A stretch of 64,000 bases of DNA from Spirodela intermedia (Eukaryota > Streptophyta > Magnoliopsida > Alismatales > Araceae): contig LR746264.1 of NCBI GenBank assembly GCA_902729315.2, positions 994,501 to 1,058,500 on the forward strand. Direction: 5' to 3'. The notes beneath the pieces are model-generated. The model made no database searches. It was not told the DNA's origin and saw only the letters and a program-made list of their open reading frames with translations. Made by a program: the position numbers and the translations under genes. This document shows, piece after piece, positions 1 to 13,273 of this stretch (position 1 is the stretch's first letter; the number at the start of each line of letters is the position of its first letter).

Positions 1-1372
1 AAAATATGGGTTTATATCCTTTTCTTGTCTTAGTGAGGGAGTTGACTTAAGGAGTAAGTGTTTTCTGCAAAATGGTGTTTAATTTATAATAAAAAAGTAT
101 AAATAGAATAATAATAATTAAAAAAAGCATATATCATTTAAATTTATACAACAACACGATACAAATGGGGAGGGGTGAATTAGTTTCCATCCCAATTTCA
201 TATGATATTTAGATAGAATCTTGTTCAAATAATTTGCTCACACAATTTGTAATGGTTTTGACTACCTAACCTGCTCAATTATCTAATGATCATGTTCTCA
301 TATTCCACTAACTTTTTAATGAAGCATAAAGTTACCTAAAACTCCAATAGTTTTAGCTATATGTATAAGCTTCAACTAATTTATGATTTCACATTGAAAT
401 TATCTTCTCGATTCACAAGTCTCAATAGGTCAAATTATAAAACCTATTTTTTTCCTTCTAAATTCACTATTCAAACAAGGTCAAACTACTAGATAACTTA
501 TTTATCTGCTTTATATTCAAATATCCAAGGACCTAGGTAAGATGTTTTTTTTGAAAAAATAAGACGATAATTACTCCTCATAGAGATGTGAATCTATATG
601 ATTTGTAAGTTGATGCCTTGCAAAAAGACTTTGAGTTAATGAATTATAAGGATATCATCCTTATAATAATAGAGCAATTAAAGGGTGAGAAACCATAGTA
701 ATTATATACTTTTTTGTGTCATGAAATTAGTTTATTCACCATGAATATGTAGAACATGGCATACACCCATAATTTTTTTTATTTAATAAAATATTAATGC
801 ACTCTCTTTATTTCTTTATTCTACTTGAGGCAGATAATTAATTCTAAATTATTTATAAGTGTGACAAGTGACTAGCTAAGTGATGAAAAATCTTCCTATT
901 AGAGAGTTTAGTGATAGTTATTAGTGATATTTAAGGAATGAGGGTGATTTACGTAATTTTTGAAGTACTTATGGGACTTATTTACTTATTATAGAGAATA
1001 TTTTATTTTTAAATTTCTGACGCACGGGCGAAACCGGATTTCGGAGTGGAGGCAAAGAATTCGTTTGGATCGAAGAGTTTAGTAATCCTGTAGGAAAAGC
1101 CGGAATATTTCCACCGATCTCGTCGCCTGCGAAAGAGCCCTCCTTCATTATTATCAGCGCCGAGCGGGAATCTTCTCGGCAGGTCTCCATCTCCGTCGAC
1201 TGAGCTGCACTCGGCCGTTCCTTTGCTAGGGCGATCGAAGGAGGCGAAATCCCTCCTCGTCCTCCTCGTCCTCTTCCTCTTCTCTTCAGCCGGCGACGGC
1301 AGGAATCCCGGCGCCGCCGTGGACGGGTGTTTCCTTCTTTGCCTCTAATCGTTGACATCTGATGCGGAGGAG
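1..1372. other. AT-rich left-edge spacer, then VPS11 promoter/5' UTR
   Basis: Positions 1-1010 are AT-rich with no supportable ORF. A stretch near 170-200 (ggggtgaattagtttcc) resembles text common in decayed plant retroelements, but this is weak. From about 1020 base composition changes to GC-rich, CT/TC-rich sequence that leads directly into the VPS11 start codon, so 1020-1372 is probably core promoter and 5' UTR. An in-frame TAA at 1346-1348 blocks any upstream extension of the reading frame. I see no clear TATA box. Confidence 0.5.
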
Positions 1373-4300
1373 ATGTACCAGTTGAGGAAGTTCGAGTTCT
1401 TCGAGGAGAAGTCCGCCGGGAAGTGCTCGATTCCGGCGGAGATCGAGGGGAGGGTACAGTGCTGCTCGAGCGGGCGGGGAAGGATAGCTGTCGGGTGCGA
1501 CGATGGCACGGTGGGACTCGTTGACCGCAACTTCAAGCTCTCTTACGCGTTCCAGGCCCACGCCTCCTCCGTCCTGTTCCTTCAACAACTGAAGGTGCGT
1601 TTCTTATGATTCTCTCTTTTAATTTTGGCTACGCCGTGCCCACCAATCGAGAACGTTGTGTCGTGATCCCCCCTGTGAAATCATGAAAGATTGTAGTCTT
1701 GTAGTGACGGATTTTCCAATGAATCTTAGCCGGCATCCCAAATACGATCAATCCATGCATTAGCTTCGATCAGTGGGAATAATGAAGCAGAGATGAGATG
1801 CACCAAAGGTTTGATACACTGAGGCGGCCTTATTATTGACGTAGAATTAGCTTGATGATATTATACCTGATCGTTGACGATTCCCATCCAGAGTGACTAA
1901 ACAGATGCTTGGGGATTTGAGTGTGACATTGTATTTTCCATTTACAAAGGTCACTTATAGGCACCCCTCCATTATATCTTTGATGTTTCATCGCCAGTTG
2001 GGATATCGGGTGGTTATTAGATTAACACAGCCCGAAGCAACAATACAGTGATTTGTATGGAGTAAAAGAAATTCTGCGAATTATCTGCTTTTCTTTTCTG
2101 TTACCGTTTGGGACTGATAACACTCTTCTCTTTCTTCACCCAAACCAGCAACGAAATTTTTTAGTGACTGTTGGAGAAGATGAACAAGCATCTCCCCAGG
2201 CGTCTCCTGTCTGCCTTAAGGTTTTTGACCTCGACAAGATGGAGCCAGTGGGTTCAAGTACGACCACTCCTATTTGCATCCAGATATTACGTATATTTAC
2301 TAACCAATTTCCCGAAGCAAAGGTACGGCCGCCCTAGCGCCAGCAGTGGTTCCATAACTTATTTCTATGTTTCCTCAGCAAAGATAAAATGCTTCTTTTT
2401 TTTATTTTTCCTGCAGATAACGTCATTTTTGGTTCTTGAAGAGGTCTCGCCAGTTTTATTGATCTCCATAGGTTTAGACAATGGTTCCATTTATTGCATC
2501 AGAGGAGATATCGCACGTGAGCGTATCACACGTTTTAAGCTGCTGGTGGAGGCAACTTCAGATAAATCTCCCTGTTCAATTACAGGTCTTGGGTTTTGTG
2601 TTGACGGAAAAGCTCTCCAGCTATTTGCTGTGACACCCTTTTCTGTAAGCTTGTTCAACATGCAGGAACAGCCACCCAAAAGACAGACCCTAGATCATAT
2701 TGGATGTGATGTCAATGGTGTTGCAATGAGTGATCGCCTGGTACAAGAATTTTACATATCTTTTTTTTTTATATATACTATTGCGTTTCGAATGCTGTAT
2801 ATGCTTATAAAAATGTTGATCCATGATTTTTTTGGTCCATAAATCAGGATTTAATAATTGGCCGCCCTGAAGCTGTCTACTTTTATGAAGCTGATGGTAG
2901 AGGTCCATGTTGGGCCTTTGAGGGGGAGAAAAAGTTTCTTGGTTGGTTTCGCAGCTACCTGTTGTGTGTCATATCAGACCAAAGGAGCGGTAAGGACACA
3001 TTCAATGTCTATGATCTTAAGAGCCGATTAATTGCACACAGCGTGGTTGTTGGGGATGTTTCACATATGATCAGTGAATGGGGTAACATAATTCTTATAA
3101 TGAGTGACAAAAAGATTGTATGTATTGGAGAAAAGGACATGGAAAGTAAACTAGATATGCTTTTCAAGAAGAACTTATACACTGTTGCTGTAAATCTAGT
3201 TCAAAGTCAGCAAGCTGATGCTGCAGCCACAGCTGAAGTTCTTCGGAAATATGGTGATCATTTGTATGGGAAGCAGGAATTTGATGAAGCTATGACTCAG
3301 TACATCCAAACAATTGGGCATCTTGAACCTTCGTATGTTATTCAGAAATTTCTTGATGCACAACGTATCCACAACCTGACAAATTATTTGGAGAATTTAC
3401 ATGAGAAAGATTTGGCTTCTAAAGACCACACTACACTTCTTCTGAACTGTTACACGAAGTTAAAAGATGTGAAAAAGCTAAATAAGTTCATCAAAGGTGA
3501 CGATAGCGTTGGGGAACACAAGTTCGATGTGGAGACTGCCATACGAGTATGCCGGACTGCTGGTTATCATGAGCATGCTATGTATGTTGCAAAGAGGTCC
3601 GGTAAACATGAGTTATATTTGAAGATCTTACTTGAAGATCTGGGTAGATTTGATGAAGCATTACAATATATTTCAGGCCTCGAACCCAGCCAGGCTAGGG
3701 TTACTATAAAAGAGTATGGTAAGATACTCGTGGAACACAAGTCAGCTGAGACAATTGAATTGTTGGTGAGGTTTTGCACCGGTGAAGGAACTTCTCCAAC
3801 CAGAAACTCAAATGGCTTGCAAATACCTGTTGTTTCTTCCCCTCTGGATTTTGTGAATATTTTCGTGCATAGCCCTCTAGCTCTCATGACTTTTCTGGAA
3901 AAGTGTTCCAGCGATGTGAAGGATTCACCATCTCAGGTTGAAATCAATAATATCCTGTTAGAGTTATATCTTTCCAATAACCTGATTTTTCTGCTAACAT
4001 ATCAAGAAAACGGCAGTGAGAATCATAACCCTATTGAGAGAAGTGGAGTGGCAAATGGGTCCACAAAGGGTGGCAAGAATAAAAATATTTTGAAGGTAGA
4101 TGATGCTGAAGAAAGGGATCGACTAGAAAGACATAGGAAAGGAATAAGTCTGCTGAAGAATGCATGGACCCCTGACTTGGACCAGCCTTTGTATGATGTC
4201 GATCTTGCGGTCATTCTCTGCGAGATGAATGCTCTGCAAGAAGGTTTGCGGTTTTTGTATGAGAAATTGAAGCTTTACAAAGAGGTAATTACTTGCTACA

Positions 4301-6134
4301 TGCAGGAAGGTGACCGTGAAGGGCTGATTGCTTGTTGCAAGAGGCTAGGTGACTCTACCAAGGGAGGGGATCCTTCTCTTTGGGTTGAACTCCTGAAGTA
4401 TTTTGCTGAGGTTGATGATGATGATTGCTCTAAGGAGATAAAGGAGGTCTTGACTTATATTGAGAAGGATGACATCTTACCCCCTATTGTTGTCCTCCAA
4501 ACACTGGCTAGAAACCATCGCTTAACACTTTCTGTGGTGAAGGATTATATTGCTCGAAAACTTGAGCACGAGTCAAAATTAATCGAAGATGACCGACAAT
4601 CTATTGTGAAATCTCAGGTCAGCACCTCGTGTATTTTTCTCTTTCCACTTTAAATCATGCATTCCCTGAAGATCTCTGTTTCTCTCTTATTTCGTTTTCT
4701 AGCGTACCAGAATATAACTTAATGGCAGGTTCGCAGTTTTTGCCCAAAAGGGAAGCTTTGTACTAGAACACCAATTTGAATGTACCATATCAAAGACAGC
4801 GTGGAAGAAGTTAACAAAGGAAAAATTCAGAGAAAAAGTAAATGTTTCCATTAATATGGGTTAGATCGTTCTATGCTGTGAATGAAATGTTCCATGATGT
4901 GTGGATGAGAAAAGTTGACCTTGATGAACCCTGACCACCATCTGCTTTACATGGAGGAAGTCCTTTCTTGGAAACCAAATTCACCTTAGTTTTTGTATTG
5001 ACCATCTGATTAATAAGTCATTGAAGTATTTTTGATTTTATATATATATACGGACATGATTTCTTTTTTCTTAGTTTCCTCTGTTAATTCACTGCTGGGG
5101 AATCCATTCACATGAGCAACATCTAGCCTAAAGGTTGCCCATCACTCCTCCGCACCTTTATTTAAGAGTGATTAACACCATGATATAAGTGACAAAGGGA
5201 TAAGTCAGAATATGTGGTCAACCTCAAGAGAGTATTCCTGCCAAGTCTGCTCAAGACCTTTCTTTCCCAAAAGATACACCTTCAGTTAGTCTCAATGATT
5301 TGTGGCACACTCCAGAAAACAAGTGTTTGCATTGAACATCCACACCATAAGTCTTCTGAAATCAGAAATCAGCTGCTCCATGGAGATCTTGAGATATGTT
5401 TTACATGTTTCAGTTGATAGGGGTATTAATGAGAATAAATACATGTACTCGTTTTGTGTTTATCTTATTTCTAAATATTTCTTGGCTTCAATAGTTATCA
5501 AATAATTTGAGATTAAGACAATGCCTGTTCCTCATATATGTACATATGCACATTAATTCTACCGGCAGTGGGTGGGTAGAGTTAACATATATGAACATGA
5601 ACATGAACATGAACATGAACATGAACGTGAACATGAAACATGAACATGAACATGAACATGAACATGAACATGAACATGAACATGAACATGAATTTTCTTG
5701 GAGAACCCTGATTTCCCACTTTCTTTCGTCTCCTGTATAATAATATTGGATCTCTACTTCGTTATCCCCCCACGCAGGAGGACACCGAAGGTATGAAGAA
5801 AGAGATTCAAGATCTCAGAACAAACGCCAGGATCTTCCAGATCAGCAAGTGTGCCAACTGTGGCTCCACCCTTGATCTCCCTGCGGTGCACTTCATGTGC
5901 ATGCACTCGTTCCACCTGCACTGCCTCGGGGACAATGAACAGGAATGCCTGCGGTGTGCCCCTGAATATAGATCCGTCCAAGAAACGAGGAAGAACCTGG
6001 AGCAGAATGCCAAGGATTATGATAAATTTTCCCAGAAAATCAAGAACTCAAAGGATGGGTTCTCTGTCATAGCGGACTACTTTGGGAAGGGAATTGTGAG
6101 CAAGACCAGCCACAGCTCATCGGAGAGCACCTGA
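1373..6134 (+). CDS. VPS11: Vacuolar protein sorting-associated protein 11 (VPS11), HOPS/CORVET core subunit
   Basis: Exons are 1373-1594, 2149-2322, 2417-2740, 2848-4617 and 5778-6134, giving 948 aa against about 930 aa for Arabidopsis VPS11. All four introns are GT-AG and phase 0. The start MYQLRKFEFFEEK matches the plant family start and is the first ATG after an in-frame TAA. The N-terminal ~330 residues (exons 1-3 and the start of 4) are the beta-propeller-like region (SYAFQAHASSVLFLQQ, then GLDNGSIYCIRGDI). The long exon 4 carries the alpha-solenoid/clathrin-repeat region. Exon 5 encodes a coiled coil and then a RING-H2-like finger, CANCGSTLDLPAVHFMCMHS...HCLG...CLRC. VPS11 scaffolds the core of the HOPS and CORVET tethers at the vacuole and late endosome, using the RING region to contact VPS18 (family knowledge). 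Intron 4 (1160 bp) holds a hexanucleotide repeat. Confidence 0.96.
5591..5692 (+). repeat. Hexanucleotide (ATGAAC)n microsatellite in VPS11 intron 4
   Basis: About 17 units of ATGAAC with one G substitution (aacgtg) and one insertion (gaaacatg) near the middle. It lies about 90 bp upstream of the exon 5 acceptor. Because the unit is six bases it stays open in several frames and gives spurious Met-Asn or His-Glu peptide repeats; it is intronic, not coding. Confidence 0.95.
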
Positions 6135-7301
6135 CCTACCTGACCCCTGTTTCTTTGAATCTGTCGGAGGCTGATGCTTTTGGAGTTCATTCTTAGAATC
6201 CATTCTCGCGGCATCCTCCCTTCCTCAGATCAGTTTCGAGTATGCTCTCTCCTGGTTGGGCCAGTTCCTCCCTTCTGAATCCGAGAAACCCTCTTCAGGA
6301 GAGGAAAGAATGAAGAACACCCGACTCTGCAGAATGAGCTGGGAGTGGCTTCTGGAATGGATTCTGCTTTTGGAATGGAATGGATTCAGAGCTGCTCATG
6401 CTATGAACAGCAGTTCTCCCCACCTTAAGCCCCAAAAATATGTAACAAAAGTGACCTAATTTAGTAAATTTTTTGGCGGCACGTGCTGATTTTAGAAGAA
6501 CAGCTGGTTCCCAGATTATGGTGTGAAGTCCTCGATCCATGGAAGCCGCTGTGCCCTTCGTGTTCCAAGGGATTTTCCTTATTTTCTGAGTAGATTTTCT
6601 CAATAATTTTGTTTGATGGGTTTCGCTTTTTGGTGTAAATGAAAATCTTTTTTTTTTGTTGTGATTGGCGAGTGAATGTAAAGTCATAAATTTTATTTAT
6701 TTAAGTAACAAAACTATTATAGTTCTGTGATTTAGTTCGATCCATAAATTAATATAAAGTGATAATATTCTATTTATGTACATGGATAACATAATTATTG
6801 TGCTCCGATTGGAAATCGATTATAGAATATTTATATTCATTTATTTAAACGAATATTTATATTATTTTCTCATATTATCTAATTATATTTAATTAAACGA
6901 ATATAAACTGATTACATCCATTTATTTGCATGAAAATTATTTTGATTAATACGGTTCTGGATTATTGTGTTTTTCAACTCAATAAAAAAGATAATATTCA
7001 TTAATGTAAACATATATTGTAATTATAATATTGCCAATTCTACTGACTTATTTTCCGTTTTCAAAATATTACATTTAAAAATATTAAAAAATATGTTTTT
7101 GCTTTGATGTACCGGATAATATATATTAAAAAATATATTTTTGGTTTAATAATTTTGGATTGACGTGTACAGAAAATAAATATTCAATCAAAATTATGAA
7201 AAATCTGGAAAAAAAAATGTTGTGTTATATAGGAGTGCTGAAGAAGAGGAGATATTTCCGTCAGAAGCTCGCGCCCGTTATCCCGAGAGTGGAGGAAGCA
7301 G
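6135..7301. other. VPS11 3' UTR and AT-rich spacer to the mTERF gene
   Basis: About 6135-6650 has moderate GC and is probably VPS11 3' UTR and flank. About 6690-7220 is strongly AT-rich, with many short homopolymers and no gene. A TATATA at 7226-7231 lies about 75 bp before the mTERF start codon and is a plausible TATA box for that gene. Confidence 0.5.
7226..7231 (+). promoter_or_regulatory. Probable TATA box of the mTERF9-like gene
   Basis: TATATA followed by G-rich leader sequence, with the start codon 71 bp downstream. This allows a short 5' UTR of about 40-50 nt. Placement is inferred from spacing only. Confidence 0.4.
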
Positions 7302-10010
7302 ATGGAGGCTCTGTACGTCTGCTGTAATCCGGCGGCCTCCCTCCGTCCTCCCCTCGCTCCGCCTCACCTCAGCTCTCCTCTTCCCCCTGTTTCGGGTCGA
7401 CTGGTAGCCGTCGGCGCCTCGCAGAGCAGTGGAAGACGTGGGAGCGTCGTCGGGTCCGCAGTCTCCTCCTCCTCCTCCTCCTCCCATTCCAATCCCAACA
7501 TCGTCAAGTCCACCCGCGTGTTGCCGTACCGCCGCCGCGCGTCTGCTTACGGAGAAGAAGACGATGATGACGAGGAGGGGGAAGATGAAGAAGAGGACGA
7601 GGAAGAGGAAACGGATTCAGAGTACTCCTCGGACGTGAGTCTCCCTAATTTTTTGCCGCATTCTAGGAAGTCGCCTGAGTGTTTATTACGTTCGGTTGGT
7701 GAAAAATAGAAGAATTTTTGTTCGCTGCCTTTAGTTTGCGCATTCGAAACTAAATTACGGCTATTACTCGAGCGCAGTTACTGTGTAACGGGAATTTTCT
7801 GTTGAACATGATTTCTGAACCAACTGGATGTCTCTGTTGATGTCCGCATGGCAGTAAATGACTGTAACTCTGAACCTTACGTGTTGTCTTCAGCGCCATA
7901 GTCTACCTTAATATCTGAGAGCCTCTCAATCTGTGTACTTCGAGTTCTTCGAAATTCATCTTTATGATCAATTTTTTTAGCCTAATGAAATTTGGATGCC
8001 GAAAAATATCATAAAAGAAAAAAGGGCGCTAGGTTATCTAGATATGCAATTGGTGATAATTACTTTTGATTGCCATCCGGCAGCTAATGCAAAAGTCGTT
8101 TGAGATTCTTTAATGGAAATAACGGGTGGGTGATAGAAGTGAAGAACAAAAGTCTCCGTTACTTGATGGTCAGCTGATTGGCTTCCAGTTATGAAGAACT
8201 AATTGGGTGGGATGGAAAATACTTTCTCCATTCCACACGGGGCAGATTGGATTTATGTCCGCCAGTAATACGAAGGTGAATCTGCATTTAAATGCTTTAT
8301 TAAAGTAGACACAAATATGAGCTCTGTCAGTACGTAGACCAAGCTTCATTTCATCCTCCATAGCCTTTGGGTTGGCGTGGATAGCTTTATGTGATCTTTT
8401 TGGCACCAATCTTTCTGCTTTCAAATTTGTTGTTATTGCCAATCGGTATACTTACTTTTGTTGATTTTGAACACACGTTGATATTCATATCTCACAGGAT
8501 GAATCCTCAGATACAAAAGTTTCTCAGGGTGGCCGACGTTCTGATCGGAAGCAGTTTAGTGCCTATATGATAAATCAACGTGGTGGAAACTCAGGTATCC
8601 CTTCTGGTGATAAAAAAATAACCAAACCGACTCTAGACTCCTAAATATTTTAAGTGACAAGCAATTCATTGACTTTGTAATTTGCTAAATTTGATGCAGT
8701 TCATAAGAAATTATTTAGAAAAGAACAAGAAGAAAGACGCTTATTGACTAAAGAAAGTTTGAAACTTGGCAACGACTCCAAGGATACAATGGATGTAAGC
8801 AGTTACATGGACGGGGGCATGGGAGAAAAGGTATTTTATCGACAACTAGTTCTATTTATATTTAAATTATTTTTCTGACTATAGAATTCGTCAACAGTCT
8901 TTGTTTCTTTTTCACTGGTGAATACAGGAGAGGAATGCAAAGGCTTCAAAAATTACTTTATCAAAATTAAGAGATGAGCTAGATTTTGATGTCAGATGGT
9001 TCCCACTCATTGAGTATCTAAGCACGTTTGGCATTAAGGAATCACACATTATTTCCATCTACGAAAGGCACATGCCTTGCCTCCAGATGAACGTGGCATC
9101 TGCCAAGGAAAGATTGGAGTACTTGATGAGTGTTGGCGTCAAACATAGAGACATAAGAAAGATACTTCTCAGACAGCCACAAATTTTGGAGTACACTGTG
9201 GAGAACAATCTTAAGGTTCATGTTGCTTTCCTGGAAAGTTTAGGGGTTCCTGATTCACGAATAGGGCATATAATTACTGCTGCTCCATCTTTATTTTCGT
9301 ATAATGTTGAGCAATCATTGAAGCCGACGATCAGATATTTGGTGGAAGAAGTTGGTATTAGGAGAAGTGACGTGAGCAAAGTGGTGCAGCTAAGCCCGCA
9401 GATTCTGGTTCAGCGCATTGAAAATTCATGGAACCTGCGCCTCAACTTTCTTTCCAAAGAATTAGGGGCACCAAGAGATAGTATTGTAAAGATGGTCAGG
9501 AAACATCCTCAGCTCCTCCACTATAGCATCGAGGATGGAATACTACCAAGAATAAATTTTCTAAGGAGCATTGGGATGCGTAATTCTGAAATCGTGAAAG
9601 TATTGACAAGTCTCACTCAGGTTGTGTTTTTTCTCCCTACTTAATTTTTTTGGCCTTTTCATGTATTTTTTCTCTTAACCTGGTGTTTTTTGCAGGTGCT
9701 ATCCTTATCATTGGAGGGGAACCTGAAGCCGAAGTATCTATACCTGGTTAATGAACTTCGCAATGAAGTGAAGTCCTTAACCAAGTATCCCATGTATTTG
9801 AGCTTGTCTCTGGATCAGAGAATACGTCCTCGCCACAGATTTCTTGTCTCCCTGAAGAAGGCTCCGAAGGGGCCATTCCCTCTTAGTTCTTTGGTTCCCA
9901 CAGACGAGTCCTTTTGTCAGCAATGGGCTGGAACAAGTTTAGACAAATATTTGGCATTTAGACAGACTTTACTCCTTAATGATTTTGCTAAGAAGTATGA
10001 GAGAAGATGA
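7302..10010 (+). CDS. MTERF9: mTERF-domain protein, chloroplastic, mTERF9-like
   Basis: Exons are 7302-7634, 8498-8594, 8700-8830, 8928-9620 and 9696-10010, giving 522 aa. Introns are GT-AG, and the only interrupted codon (exon 2/3) resolves to Val. The N-terminus is Arg/Ser-rich and poor in acidic residues, as in a chloroplast transit peptide. A strongly acidic tract follows at about residues 85-108 (long Asp/Glu runs). From about residue 210 there are repeated mTERF helical units recognisable by their proline-containing signature (LLRQPQILEYTVE, ITAAPSLFSYNVE, VQLSPQILVQRIE, VRKHPQLLHYSIE, LTKYPMYLSLSLD). mTERF9 in Arabidopsis is a chloroplast nucleic-acid-binding protein that supports ribosome assembly and translation and affects stress responses (family knowledge). 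The mTERF9 assignment rests on the acidic N-terminal tract, the C-terminal SLDKYLAFRQ-type end and gene order; mTERF membership itself is secure. Confidence 0.85.
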
Positions 10011-11190
10011 TAAAATACTGAGAAGTTGGTGACGCGCTCTTAAGCTTTACTGTCTCAGCTTCTCAGAAGCCCTTTTTCTTGTGATTCAATATTTTTTTGA
10101 ATGTTCCTTGGCTGAATTCGTACACCAACCGCATGATTCTAGGGTAACTATGCATTATTCATTTCTGTTGGTTCTTGGTTGGGCGTTCTGTCTCTTTCTT
10201 CTGGCAGATCAAGCTTCTGCGATTTTCATCAGCTCCTTTTGTATTTGTGTCTCAGACGAGGAATTATTTAGCTACTCACTGAAAGCACACTGCCAGTGAT
10301 GCCATTTCAAGTACAGTGAGGTTTGCTTTCTTCTTGAACAGAAACTATGCCTTTGGCTTCTATTTGCAGCTTCTATGTCGCTTTTTCCCTTTTTCTCTTA
10401 CCACATTGATGGCCATGTGCCCAGTGTTGCATTCTAGTTATGTATTATGCATTCAACACTGTTGATCTTAGCCATCTTTTTAAACTTGTTGTTTTTCATT
10501 TTGTTATGTAATCTTCGGTCTCATGGGTTTTTAGTTGGTTCAGAAGAGCTTTTAGTCCAATTCACCGCTATCAATATGCTGAGATACTCATATACACATA
10601 CACAGAGATATATTGCTATATGCCCATCATAGGTTGTTAATCAACACTTTGTCTTCAGTCAATGCTTCATATGAGATCTTGCAGGCTGAGAAGGTATTAT
10701 TTGTTGCTAAAGTTGCATCCTTTAGGATCTTTCTCAGAAAATATGAAAAATCCTTTCATTTGGTTGTCCGAATTTGTTCAGGTATCGTATACAGCCTGAT
10801 CGAAGCATTTGGTTATGGAGTCAACCCCCACTCACCCTCCTAAAAAAAAGAGAGAGAAATTAAAATTCTGTGTTTTGCCGTCTACGTTTAGTCTATTTTT
10901 CAACCATTAAATGATTTAAAACGGAAACTAAATGGAGGGGAAAATCCTGAATCCCTCAATCCCTTGCTGCTTGATGTAAACCTACATTTCCCTTTATTTG
11001 GTATCCATGCAAAGCATCATCTCTTTCATGTTCCTGTGCTGTCCGTTGACCTGGAAGTCTGCATCATTCCCCGTTGACCATCACAGCTTTGACTCATCTG
11101 ATTGAGGAAATGGGTCTTTGTGCAGGGTCTCTAGAACCACCTGGACTGTTAGTCATTATATGGTGCTCTGGTGTCTGGGGCTGTTGCTCT

Positions 11191-11616
11191 TCTGCCATCA
11201 TAGTCAGATGGGCACCTTCTTTTCTGGGAAATGATTCCGAATATAGGTTCTTTACTCGGCATTAAGTCAACTGTTGGTATTTCTCCGTGCTTGTAATAGT
11301 AGGCCTGGCAATCCAAGCTTGTGGTGGACGATGACAGCTTCAGAACAGGATATAGATTCTTCTTCTCCACTCTCTGCGATGAAAGTCAACGGAGCCGTCC
11401 ATGTCTGCCATCATAGTCAGATGGGCACCCTCTTTTCTGGGAAATAATTCCAAACTTAGATTCTTCACTCGGCATTACGTCAACTGTTGGTATTTCTCTG
11501 TGCCTGTAGTAGTAGGCCTTGCAATCCAAGCTTCTGGAGGATGATGACAGCTTCAGAGCAGGATATAGATTCTTCTTCTCCACTCTCTGCAATGAAAGTC
11601 AACGGAGCCATCCATG
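11191..11616. repeat. Two-copy tandem duplication, 213-bp unit
   Basis: The block starting tctgccatcatagtcagatg at 11191 recurs at 11404 in direct orientation. The copies show scattered substitutions (for example cggcattaagtc against cggcattacgtc) and small indels, so the duplication is not recent. Both copies end with a shared block, gaaagtcaacggagcc. Confidence 0.93.
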
Positions 11617-12103
11617 GTGGGCGGTCAACCGGTAGCAAGACATGCGGGAATTTCTCTTCCTGCCTTCAGACTGCGGAGAAATTGGCTGTTTCTGATGTGC
11701 TCTTTTCAATGCCCGCAAAGATATGAACAGATTATGGGCAATGGAGAATAGTCAACGACTGGTTTGGTCAACTGTTGTAGGGACCAGAAAACACGGGAAG
11801 TTCTTCTCGTCAGGCTGCTTGGATCGGCCGAAAATTTTGATTTCTCCCTTCATTTTCTCCCCAGAGAATTATTTCGATTCCTCCGGCATTTTAGATTCCC
11901 GAATCGCTGTGGGCCTGAGAGATTCGGGGATCGTAACCGGGTTTGCCTCGAGTGAGTAATATATGTTTAATTATCTATTTTTTAATATTTTATCGTTGGG
12001 TTGACTTATGATTTTGGAAAGTTCTGGTTAGCTTGGAGGAACGAGGCTGCAATTAATGCCTACTTATGGCGTATTTTCAATCAGGAAAGTCTACCTTGGT
12101 CAA

Positions 12104-12106
<3 letters not shown>

Positions 12107-12142
<36 letters not shown>

Positions 12143-12144
12143 TT
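12107..12144. repeat. (CT)n microsatellite
   Basis: Nearly uninterrupted CT dinucleotides with one TTT interruption; non-coding spacer. Confidence 0.95.
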
Positions 12145-12410
12145 CAAGCACCTTCCTTTAGCTTCCCTTAGCTAGCCCATTGTGATCAGGTCCGGAGCCC
12201 GTTTCGGGAGGGGTCTTAAAATACTTTCGGGCTCGGGCCGGGCTTGCCAGGCCCAGCACGTTGGCACCTTCTTTTAAGAACAGATTTTGGGGAATACCCG
12301 AACCCTGTTTCTTGAGAAAATCAAGAGGACCAATGCGACATATAATGCACGTAAATTTGACTTAAATGTGCCCAAATAGGGTAGGATTCTGTTCCGTTGA
12401 TATGAATCTT

Positions 12411-12413
12411 AGC

Positions 12414-12446
<33 letters not shown>

Positions 12447-12471
12447 CGAGAGAGAGAGCGAGAGAGAGAGC
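12411..12471. repeat. (GA)n microsatellite with periodic GC interruptions
   Basis: GA dinucleotides broken by GAGC every 12-16 bases, which suggests a secondary 12-16 bp period. Further pure tracts lie at about 12580-12596 (CT) and 12654-12693 (GA). Confidence 0.9.
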
Positions 12472-12653
12472 CATGTGAGTGATCATCAGTCATCCCCATT
12501 GGAAGAAAATGGGCTCTGGGTTCCAGAGACTCCCAGATCCAGGTGGAGTCTGACTTGCCCCAGCAAGGATATGCCCTATCTCTCTCTCTCTCTCTACCCC
12601 TCAGGTAAGAGCATAGAGGGGTTGGGCAAGCCCAGTCCCATGCTTCATGCTTC

Positions 12654-12694
<41 letters not shown>

Positions 12695-13273
12695 CTCCAC
12701 TGCCTGTCAGAAGACTGATATACTTTCTAATTCATAGATTGGGGAAACAAAAAGCAAGAAAAGTAAGCTTATACTCCGATCAAACACTTGCATTCACATG
12801 ATACTTTCCTTTCCTAGAGAGCTTTCTTCACCCGATCTACCCAAATTCGTATATATTATTCAGAGATTATCTGCACTCTGATCTCTTTCTTAATCTAGAA
12901 ATTCACGCATCATCCACTTCTCAGAATCCCACAAATATCACATCAGAGAGGGAAAAAAAAGAAAATAGAAAAAAAGGAAAATAAAAGATCTTAGTAACCG
13001 CACATCGTTGATGATGGTCAAAAAAGATTACGGCTAGAGAGTAGACCATCCAAAAGTAGTAATTTCTTTGTTTATATTGTTCTTCCCATGGTGGGATAAT
13101 TCCAAAAGTGGCAAAATTTCTTGATTTGGAGTGTTCCCAAGCTCGTGGTTTTTTCCTTCCCGAGGAGCCCAGAAACCTGGTTTTGTTCGGACATACATAC
13201 AGTGAGAGCCAAGGGAAGGGCGTGATTTTCCAAAAGAGGCAATGATATGTTCTGGATTCTCATGTCTGTCAAG

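Noticed and set aside
5507-5740. Plus-strand ORF with Met-Asn and His-Glu runs
   Set aside because: Entirely produced by the intronic (ATGAAC)n repeat.
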